Assembly (NCBI GenBank): GCA_050945275.1 | Contig: JBMNSQ010000011.1 | Span: forward strand, 1-24,652 | From: JAAYWY01 sp050945275 | GTDB taxonomy: Bacteria > Bacillota > DTU030 > DUMP01 | DNA length: 24,652 nt | Direction of reading: 5' to 3' | In this document: positions 1 through 5,394 of the stretch, piece by piece | Position numbering within the stretch: the first letter of the stretch is position 1 | Layout: the number at the start of each line of letters is the position of its first letter | Notes under the pieces: model-generated | What the model was told of the DNA's origin: nothing | What the model saw: only the letters and a program-made list of their open reading frames with translations | The model's database searches: none | Translations under genes and position numbers: made by a program

Positions 1-848
1 ATGTTGGCATCGTCTAAATGGAAGGATTCTGTTTTGCAGATGATATCTCGGTTCTCTGTAACTTTGCCGGTAATGCGTTGGTACAGGCGATCGTAAACTT
101 CTGGATCCCAGTCGATGCGACCTCGCTCGTCGTGGGGATTGATGGAATAAATGGAGGCATAGCCCTTGCCTAAGGGGGCGAAGTCGGGTACGCCGCTCTC
201 TGGTGCTTTAAAAGGCAAATACTCCCCTGGGGGCAGGGTGGTATATTTGCGGTTATATAATTGAAGCTGCTTTGCTTCTGGTATTTCTAGACGCTCACGC
301 ATCAGGGCTATGGTGGTTTCGGACATGACGATAACTGGGGTCCGAAATTGTTCTGCTAGGTTAAAGGCCCAGATGGTGTAATCGAATGATTCTTGTACGG
401 AGGAAGGGGCCAGTACGATCATTTCGTGGTCGCCGGCGGCGCCCCAGCGCATCTGCATCACGTCGGCTTGGGTAGCAAAGTTCTCGCCCCGGCAGCGCTG
501 AACATCGACGATAACGCACGGGGCCTCAATGGCTACGGCATATTCGATGCCTTCTTGCATGTAGTTGTAACCGGCGCTGGCGGTGGCGGTCATGGCTTTG
601 GCTCCAGCTAAGGAGGCTCCAATGACGGCGTTGATGGAACAAAGCTCGTCTTCTCCTTGGAGAAAGACGCCCCCTACTTCGGGTAGGCGCTGGGACATGC
701 GTTCGGAAATTTCGTTGGCTGGGGTTATGGGATAACCAGCAAAAAAATCGCAGCCGGCGGCGATGGCTCCTTCGGCTACGGCGTAGTTGCCCAGCATAAA
801 ATGAACGCCGGTCTGGACCCGCCGCTCTTTGGCGGTTGTGGTTACCAT
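1..848 (-). CDS. korA: 2-oxoacid:ferredoxin oxidoreductase, alpha subunit (3'-truncated by window)
   Basis: The catalytic alpha subunit of a 2-oxoacid:ferredoxin oxidoreductase (KorA/VorB type) binds 2-oxoacid and CoA, and with a TPP-carrying beta subunit converts a 2-oxoacid to acyl-CoA plus reduced ferredoxin in the cytoplasm of anaerobes. The visible 282 codons run open to the window edge, so the C-terminus and stop lie outside. The family-typical YPITP motif is near residue 40, followed by the conserved QGEDELCSINAVIGASLAGA and TATASAGYNYMQEG segments and the GENFATQADVMQMRWG stretch. The ATG at 848 follows AAAGGAG with good spacing. It starts 24 bp after the GntR gene, so the two form one operon, and the beta/gamma subunits are expected just outside the window. 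Substrate (2-oxoglutarate versus branched-chain or other 2-oxoacid) cannot be told from this part. Confidence 0.9.
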   Translation of the reverse strand, partial: MVTTTAKERRVQTGVHFMLGNYAVAEGAIAAGCDFFAGYPITPANEISERMSQRLPEVGGVFLQGEDELCSINAVIGASLAGAKAMTATASAGYNYMQEGIEYAVAIEAPCVIVDVQRCRGENFATQADVMQMRWGAAGDHEMIVLAPSSVQESFDYTIWAFNLAEQFRTPVIVMSETTIALMRERLEIPEAKQLQLYNRKYTTLPPGEYLPFKAPESGVPDFAPLGKGYASIYSINPHDERGRIDWDPEVYDRLYQRITGKVTENRDIICKTESFHLDDAN

Positions 849-872
849 AGGGCATTCTCCTTTCTGTAATTG

Positions 873-1556
873 TTATTTCAAATTAAGCTCGGTTACTTGC
901 TCTAGTGCTTTCAGGGTCCTGGCTTCTCCGTTTTGAAGATGCTCTAAGGTGACTGCTGCCGCTTTGTCTGCGTCCCGCTCTTTGAGGGCATCTAGGATAC
1001 CTAGGTGTTCTCTGGTTACCTGCTGGACTACTTCTTGTTTGAAACCATCGGCGTTGTTCTCGGCTAGATAGCGAATTCTAAGTGACTGTTGATCTATTCG
1101 CTCTAAAATATCCCGCAGCACTTTGTTGCCTAGATACTTAAACATCAGCTCGTGAATCTCTAGATCGGAATTGATGTATGTAACAAAATCCACATGCCCT
1201 TGGACGATGCTTTCCATCTTCGTATACAGGGCACTGATCTCGGATGGATCGCAGCGCTCGGCTGCCAGCCTGGCGGCATGTGGTTCTAGCAGGCGGCGTA
1301 CTTCCCAGATATCCTTTATGCTCTCGAGGCTGATGGGGGCCACCTGGGCTCCACGATTGGGCATCAGTACCACCAGCCCGGCTCCTTCTAGGCGTACCAG
1401 GGCTTCTCTCACTGGGGTGGTACTGACGCCAAACTCTTCGGCTATTTTGTCTATCTGCAGTTCCTCGCCTGGTTTGTACCTATTGGTGAGGATATCTTCC
1501 TTAAGCGTTTCGTACAGGCGCTCGCGCAGCGAAGTGAGTATTAGTCTGCGGTTCAT
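873..1556 (-). CDS. GntR-family transcriptional regulator, FadR/FCD subfamily
   Basis: This 227-residue DNA-binding regulator has an N-terminal winged helix-turn-helix (about residues 8-72, with the GntR signature IAEEFGVSTTPVREALVRLE) and a C-terminal all-helical FCD ligand-binding domain. FCD metal ligands are in place: D131 and H135 (DLEIH), H184 (REHLG) and H206 (LEHLQ), so it probably binds a divalent metal plus a carboxylate effector. The ATG at 1556 has GAGGAGGAT upstream. A near-consensus sigma-A promoter lies just ahead, and the downstream partner is the 2-oxoacid:ferredoxin oxidoreductase gene, so it plausibly controls 2-oxoacid metabolism and itself. The effector is unknown. The family call is firm; the regulatory target is inferred from the operon. 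Confidence 0.92.
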   Translation of the reverse strand: MNRRLILTSLRERLYETLKEDILTNRYKPGEELQIDKIAEEFGVSTTPVREALVRLEGAGLVVLMPNRGAQVAPISLESIKDIWEVRRLLEPHAARLAAERCDPSEISALYTKMESIVQGHVDFVTYINSDLEIHELMFKYLGNKVLRDILERIDQQSLRIRYLAENNADGFKQEVVQQVTREHLGILDALKERDADKAAAVTLEHLQNGEARTLKALEQVTELNLK

Positions 1557-1594
1557 TGACTGATCCTCCTCTCCACAGACCTTTTTCTATAAAC

Positions 1595-1623
1595 ATTATA
1601 TACTATTGATCGTATCTTGTCCA
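1595..1623 (-). promoter_or_regulatory. Sigma-A promoter of the gntR-korA operon
   Basis: Read on the minus strand: TGGACA (-35), 17-nt spacer, TATAAT (-10), about 38 nt upstream of the GntR start codon. Only one base differs from the vegetative consensus. The spacer holds a small inverted repeat, ATAC-N8-GTAT (1600-1615), in a position where an autoregulating GntR protein could bind. That operator role is only inferred. Confidence 0.75.
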
Positions 1624-1785
1624 TATTTTCTGTTAAGATATTGCATGCCAAATAACTAACTATCAGAAAGATGTTGCCAGTTTCTTTTTTAGATCCTTAT
1701 TCCCGAAAAGAAAAATATCAAAGTTTTGTTGGTCTGTATTCGCCATAATCATATAGTTTCCCTTTTATTGTACTTGATGGTGGTA

Positions 1786-1814
1786 GCAAAAAGCCCAGGG
1801 CTTTGCCTGGGCTT
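1786..1814 (-). terminator. Rho-independent terminator after the class V aminotransferase gene
   Basis: On the minus strand a perfect 9-bp stem (AAGCCCAGG / CCTGGGCTT, 6-nt loop) is followed by a T run. It starts 16 nt after the stop codon of the aminotransferase gene and separates it from the gntR promoter. Confidence 0.85.
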
Positions 1815-1829
1815 GAAATATAATTTACC

Positions 1830-3029
1830 TTATTTTGTTGCCGTATCATACACCGTTGTTGCCGCTTCCAGTGCTGCACTGGCCGAAGCTTTGAATCCTT
1901 GAGTATTGAGAGCAGAGGCCAGCGCCGTAAGAGCTAACATGACATTCTTGCGGTTGGAATTGAAGCCCATAAGGCCAACGCGCCAGATCTGCCCCTTGAC
2001 CGGGCCAAGCCCACCACTGATTTCTAGACTAAATTTTTCTAAGAGATGTTGCCGAACAGGGGCATCTTGAACACCTTCCGGTACCTGTAAGGTAACTAAG
2101 CTTGGAAGCCGGTAACCTTCTTGGGCGAAGGGGTTTAGTCCCATAGCTTCGCATCCGGCAGTAAAAGCGTTAGCATTTAGCTCGTGACGAGCCCACCTTG
2201 CTTCTAGTCCCTCTTCAGCGATAATGCGTAAGGATTCGCGCAAGGCATAAACCATACTGATAGGAGCTGTATGATGATAGAAGCGTTCCTGCCCCCAGTA
2301 ACGCTCAATCATGGTGAGATCTAGATACCAGCTAGGAACCTTTGTCTTTCTATTGTGTAATACCTCTTGAGCCTTAGCATTCATGCTAATTGGTGCTAAG
2401 CCGGGAGGGCAACTAATACATTTCTGTGTACCACTGTAAGCGGTATCAATACCCCACTCGTCTAAGAGTACCGGTGCTCCTCCAAGCGAAGTGACGCAGT
2501 CCATGGCCACTAGCGCCCCGTGCTCGTGGGCAATACGGACTATGTCGTCCACCGGCTGCAAAATCCCAGTAGACGTCTCTGCATGGACAAAGGCCAATAC
2601 TTTAGCATCCGGCATCTTTTTAAAAGCTGCCTCTACCTGCTCCGGCTCAATGATCCGGCCCCATTCGCCCTGCACAACTTTTACCTCAGCCCCGGTGCGA
2701 CCGGCGATATCTACCATCCGCTCGCCAAAGACACCGCAAGGAGCTACAATAGCTTTATCCCCAGGCTCTAGTAAGTTAGACAGGACTGTATCCATACCGG
2801 AGCTTCCGGTTCCGGACATGGGTAAGGTAAGCATGTTTTCTGTTTGAAAAACATAGCGCAAAAGATCTCGGGTTTCGTTCATAATTTCAATAAACTCTGG
2901 ATCCAAATGCCCTAATAATGGTGTGCTCATTGCTCTGAGTACCCTTGGATCTACACCGCTGGGTCCAGCGCCAAGAAGTACCCGCTCGGTCGGTGCCAGT
3001 TCACCGTAAACCTTATTTAGCTCCAGCAT
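1830..3029 (-). CDS. Class V PLP-dependent aminotransferase (alanine-glyoxylate / serine-pyruvate type)
   Basis: This cytosolic fold-type I PLP enzyme of the alanine:glyoxylate / serine:pyruvate aminotransferase group (COG0075) has 399 residues, a normal length. Visible motifs are LLGAGPSGVDPRVL near the N-terminus, GTGSSGMD for phosphate binding (about 73-80), ETSTG (151-155), the cofactor Asp in AMDCVTSLG (D177) and the Schiff-base lysine in SGTQKCISCPPG (K203). An ATG at 3038 also exists but abuts the ribosome-binding site AAAGGAG with no spacing. The ATG at 3029 sits 9 nt from it and fits the family N-terminus, so I chose it. The gene follows the HAD gene by 77 bp, probably in one transcript, and ends at a clear terminator. 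A second, T-box-controlled paralogue lies at 17613-18758. Exact substrates are unknown. Confidence 0.88.
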   Translation of the reverse strand: MLELNKVYGELAPTERVLLGAGPSGVDPRVLRAMSTPLLGHLDPEFIEIMNETRDLLRYVFQTENMLTLPMSGTGSSGMDTVLSNLLEPGDKAIVAPCGVFGERMVDIAGRTGAEVKVVQGEWGRIIEPEQVEAAFKKMPDAKVLAFVHAETSTGILQPVDDIVRIAHEHGALVAMDCVTSLGGAPVLLDEWGIDTAYSGTQKCISCPPGLAPISMNAKAQEVLHNRKTKVPSWYLDLTMIERYWGQERFYHHTAPISMVYALRESLRIIAEEGLEARWARHELNANAFTAGCEAMGLNPFAQEGYRLPSLVTLQVPEGVQDAPVRQHLLEKFSLEISGGLGPVKGQIWRVGLMGFNSNRKNVMLALTALASALNTQGFKASASAALEAATTVYDTATK

Positions 3030-3106
3030 CCAAAGCATCTCCTTTCAGCTAATGACACTTAACCTTCCTAAACATATTGTTCTTCTTGTAAAAGAAAATT
3101 CCTTCT

Positions 3107-3823
3107 CTATACGCGTTCTTTAACCCAAGTTAAAAAATCCTTCCAATTGTGAACAATCACGTCGCATTCTACATCTGTTACCTGCCCACCACGAGGTAAC
3201 CACGCAGCCTTCATACCAATGTTTCGCGCTCCTTTAACATCAGTTCGGGGGTCATCGCCAATATGTACTGCCTCCTCTGGTCGCACTCCCAAGGCCGTTA
3301 GCGCTTCATGAAATATTTTCGGATTAGGTTTGGCCACCCCTATCTCATCAGAAAATATTAAATGGGAAAAGTGCTGTTTTAGCCTCAACCGTTCGAGAAT
3401 TTGGCGAGCTACTGTTCCCGGCGTACGCCCAGTGTTGCAGATCAACGCTATATCGAAAGAGTCTCTTAGCTCGGCCAGCACCAGAGCCACACCGGGCACA
3501 GGCTCGGGCATTTCTTCCAGCGTCGAAGTAGTGTACGCCTCGTACAAATCGGCCACCAAACCATCAGTGGCTGTGACATTAAGTTCGTCTAGGATCCAGG
3601 TTATCTGCGCATCAGGTGGCATTTCTTTTCCTTCTTTCACCTGTAACATCATCACCTTGTTGCGGCAACGAGTTGTTACATTCTCTATCTCCTTCAAGGA
3701 CAGTCTTACATTGTGCTGAAACAAGACATTAGATAGCCTAGTATTTACCACTCCTTCAATATTATTTTTGCTTTTTTCCCTAATAACAGTATTCCATAAA
3801 TCAAAAGTAACCGCCTTAAGCAT
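3107..3823 (-). CDS. HAD-superfamily hydrolase (HAD-IA type)
   Basis: This 238-residue haloacid-dehalogenase-fold hydrolase shows all four HAD motifs: nucleophile D8 in FDLWNT, motif II CNTGRT (T131), motif III lysine in VAKPNP (K165) and motif IV GDDPRTD (D190/D191). A helical cap fills about residues 15-100. The Asp+2 general acid/base usual in phosphatases is Trp here (D-L-W-N-T), as in a subset of HAD-IA proteins, so phosphatase activity should not be assumed. The ATG at 3823 follows AAGGAGG at 7 nt. It is probably cotranscribed with the downstream aminotransferase, which would fit a role in glycolate/glyoxylate or serine metabolism; that link is inference. A duplicated GATTTAAGT lies just upstream. 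Confidence 0.85.
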   Translation of the reverse strand: MLKAVTFDLWNTVIREKSKNNIEGVVNTRLSNVLFQHNVRLSLKEIENVTTRCRNKVMMLQVKEGKEMPPDAQITWILDELNVTATDGLVADLYEAYTTSTLEEMPEPVPGVALVLAELRDSFDIALICNTGRTPGTVARQILERLRLKQHFSHLIFSDEIGVAKPNPKIFHEALTALGVRPEEAVHIGDDPRTDVKGARNIGMKAAWLPRGGQVTDVECDVIVHNWKDFLTWVKERV

Positions 3824-3838
3824 CCATATGCCTCCTTA

Positions 3839-3858
3839 GATTTAAGTTGGATTTAAGT
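3839..3858. repeat. Tandem 9-bp direct repeat upstream of the HAD gene
   Basis: GATTTAAGT occurs at 3839-3847 and again at 3850-3858, an 11-bp period of about one helical turn, just upstream of the HAD gene's ribosome-binding site. It could be an operator but may be chance in AT-rich DNA. Confidence 0.4.
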
Positions 3859-3980
3859 CATAGTCATTTACCGTAAAGTTCTTCAGATTCAATATAAAAC
3901 CCTTTATTCGCCTTCTTGTGGGTGAATGTTAAACATTTCGGGTATGCTAGCGCCATAAACACTTATATGGAGGTGAAAAC

Positions 3981-4139
3981 ATGACTTACATGTGCCAGTC
4001 CTGTGGCCGCCAGTCCCGTCTCCCTGACTACTGCCATGGTCAGCCAATGTCTCAACAAGTCCAATATACCTGCCCTAAATGCGGTCGCACATCCAATAAT
4101 TTCGGTACCTGTTGCGGCCAACAAATGCTTCAAGGTTAA
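3981..4139 (+). CDS. 52-residue duplicated zinc-knuckle protein
   Basis: This small plus-strand gene starts at ATG 3981 with an excellent ribosome-binding site (GGAGGTG, 5-nt spacing) and ends at a strong terminator. The protein consists of two tandem copies of a 21-residue Cys-rich unit, at residues 3-23 and 29-49. Both follow Y-x-C-x2-C-G-R-x-S-x6-C-x-G-Q-x-M, with 10 of 21 positions identical and no gap. Each unit offers CxxC plus C-H or C-C, enough to bind one Zn or Fe. The ending CCGQQM recalls the CCGxxM end of desulforedoxin-type iron centres and rubredoxin/zinc-ribbon knuckles, but the spacing differs. I do not recognise a named family. It could be a metal-binding regulator, a redox microprotein or a spore-associated protein. 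The gene is very likely real; its role is unknown. Confidence 0.8.
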   Translation: MTYMCQSCGRQSRLPDYCHGQPMSQQVQYTCPKCGRTSNNFGTCCGQQMLQG

Positions 4140-4152
4140 GGACAATGACACG

Positions 4153-4187
4153 AAAAAGGAAGGGTTCGATTAGACCCTTCCTTTTTT
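4153..4187. terminator. Bidirectional rho-independent terminator
   Basis: A perfect inverted repeat (AAAAAGGAAGGGT at 4153-4165, ACCCTTCCTTTTT at 4174-4186, 8-nt loop) lies between the convergent zinc-knuckle and YugP-type genes. It gives a T run in both reading directions, so it should end both transcripts. Confidence 0.9.
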
Positions 4188-4202
4188 GTTATAATGTTAT
4201 TC

Positions 4203-4913
4203 TTAATTACGGCGCCGTCCCAATAAACCAGACATCAACAGTAGCCGGAGCAGCTGTAAAATAGCGGATAACGTAGCCGCTACATAGGTCAAAGCCGCTG
4301 CCGATAGTACCGCCCGAGCCCCGCCAATTTCCTCACGGGCCAGCACTCCCTCTCCTTCCAGTAACGCCAATGCTCGCGAACTAGCATTAAACTCCACCGG
4401 CAACGTTACTAATTGGAAAAGTACCGCTAGGCTAAACAGTATGATGCCAAACTGTAGCATAAAGTCACTCCGAAGGAAAAAGCCGAATAGCGCCAATGGC
4501 AACCCTAACTGGGAACCAATGTTAGCCATAGGAACTAAGCTAAAACGCACACTTAAAGGAACATAATCAGTGGCATGCTGCAAAGCGTGTCCCGCTTCAT
4601 GGGCAGCTACTCCTAAAGCAGCTAGTGAATTGCCGTAAAAAACCTGTCGCGACAACCTCAGCGTGCGGTTGCGCGGGTCATAATGATCGGTCAAATTTCC
4701 GGGAATTGCCTCGACTCTTACCCCTTCTACGCCTTGGCTCCGTAAAAGCGACTGCGCCACATCTGCACCAGTGAGGCCGCTTTGGGCTCGCACTTGTAAG
4801 TAGCGCTGGAAAGTGGCCTGCACCTTGACTTGAGCGTAAAGCGCAAATAAAATAGCTGGCAGCACCACAATGGCATACGGACTGTAAACATACGGGAAGA
4901 ACAAAGGCGCCAA
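4203..4913 (-). CDS. YugP-type membrane zinc metallopeptidase
   Basis: This integral-membrane zinc-dependent peptidase of the YugP family (Zn_peptidase_2) has an N-terminal membrane segment (about residues 12-28) and the HExxH-type motif HEAGH near residue 105 (AAHEAGHALQH). Two or three further hydrophobic segments follow, with the family-typical LPVEFNASSRAL region. At 236 residues it has the usual length. No ATG start is available. TTG at 4913 is only 2 nt from the AGGAG site and TTG at 4904 is 11 nt away; the latter fits the family N-terminus slightly better (MFFPYVYSPY), so the start is uncertain by three codons. It has no operon partner, lying between a bidirectional terminator and a separately promoted small gene. 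Its substrate is unknown. Confidence 0.9.
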   Translation of the reverse strand: MAPLFFPYVYSPYAIVVLPAILFALYAQVKVQATFQRYLQVRAQSGLTGADVAQSLLRSQGVEGVRVEAIPGNLTDHYDPRNRTLRLSRQVFYGNSLAALGVAAHEAGHALQHATDYVPLSVRFSLVPMANIGSQLGLPLALFGFFLRSDFMLQFGIILFSLAVLFQLVTLPVEFNASSRALALLEGEGVLAREEIGGARAVLSAAALTYVAATLSAILQLLRLLLMSGLLGRRRN

Positions 4914-5028
4914 CTCTCCTCTCTGTACTAGGTTCTTTCTTTCACCTTATTACAAGGCCGACCGGAAAGTCAATAGTTGCTTTTAATAGTATGCGCCTGT
5001 TTGATTGTTTTAGACTAGTTTAATGGAT

Positions 5029-5062
5029 GGACCCGGCCTACACTTGAACTGAGGCCGGGTCC
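5029..5062 (-). terminator. GC-rich hairpin over the 3' end of the 42-residue gene
   Basis: A perfect 11-bp inverted repeat (GGACCCGGCCT at 5029-5039, AGGCCGGGTCC at 5052-5062, 12-nt loop) overlaps the last codons and the stop of the small gene at 5038-5166. No T run follows on the minus strand, so it may be an mRNA-stabilising or attenuating hairpin rather than a true intrinsic terminator. Confidence 0.55.
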
Positions 5063-5166
5063 TCTTGTTGTTCTTGTTCTTCTTCTATCTCGCTGGCCAC
5101 CAATTGGCAAAGCCGGTATAGCCTTAACCGAGTGGCCATTTGCCGCACTGTTAACGGACGAGCCAT
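5038..5166 (-). CDS. 42-residue small protein, unknown function
   Basis: This short ORF has strong initiation signals. An ideal ribosome-binding site (AAGGAGG, 6 nt from ATG at 5166) sits behind a credible promoter (5198-5227). The protein has a basic amphipathic N-terminal half (MARPLTVRQMATRLRLYRLC) and an acidic, Glu/Gln-rich tail (EIEEEQEQQED), and no membrane segment. A longer frame over the same DNA (5015-5245) has no convincing ribosome-binding site. The charge-segregated layout could suit a small RNA-, DNA- or protein-binding adaptor, but I recognise no family. A hairpin covers its stop codon. The gene call rests on translation and promoter signals, not homology. Confidence 0.6.
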   Translation of the reverse strand: MARPLTVRQMATRLRLYRLCQLVASEIEEEQEQQEDPASVQV

Positions 5167-5197
5167 GGCGATCCTCCTTAGGTCTTACTACTCTACC

Positions 5198-5227
5198 AGT
5201 ATAACCAAAAGAGGTGATATTAATCCA
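5198..5227 (-). promoter_or_regulatory. Sigma-A-like promoter of the 42-residue gene
   Basis: On the minus strand TGGATT (-35), 18-nt spacer, TATACT (-10), with the small gene's start codon about 31 nt downstream of the -10 box. Confidence 0.5.
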
Positions 5228-5249
5228 AATGGTCAGGATAGTCATCCTG

Positions 5250-5267
5250 CCTGTCCAGCCTGTCCAG
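5250..5267. repeat. Two tandem copies of a 9-bp unit
   Basis: CCTGTCCAG occurs twice head to tail (5250-5258, 5259-5267), immediately next to the 14-bp repeat array. Confidence 0.6.
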
Positions 5268-5268
5268 A

Positions 5269-5324
5269 GCGGAGCGTAGGGAGCGAAGCGTAGGAAGCGA
5301 AGTGTAGGGAATGAAGCGAGCGCA
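5269..5324. repeat. 14-bp tandem repeat array
   Basis: Three close copies of a 14-bp unit follow one another: GCGGAGCGTAGGGA (5269-5282), GCGAAGCGTAGGAA (5283-5296), GCGAAGTGTAGGGA (5297-5310). A degenerate fourth starts ATGAAGCGAGCG. They lie in the non-coding stretch between the 42-residue gene's promoter and the 3' end of the large secreted-protein gene. Confidence 0.8.
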
Positions 5325-5394
5325 AAGGCGAACTAACAATCACAGGGGCAAAATAGCTCAAAACTTATCGTTAGGTTTGGCAAAAACTACGAGC

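Noticed and set aside
526..855. Arg-rich 109-residue minus-strand frame at the start of korA
   Set aside because: It is an out-of-frame shadow of korA, which has the conserved YPITP motif and the correct ribosome-binding site.
3930..3961. A sporulation-type (sigma-E or sigma-G) promoter for the zinc-knuckle gene
   Set aside because: CATAAACA is too close to the ribosome-binding site, and the sigma-G-like GAATG/TATGCTA pair has wrong spacing.
5015..5245. A 76-residue minus-strand frame overlapping the 42-residue gene
   Set aside because: No proper ribosome-binding site and low-complexity Arg/Gly/Ser content. The shorter frame has both promoter and ribosome-binding site.
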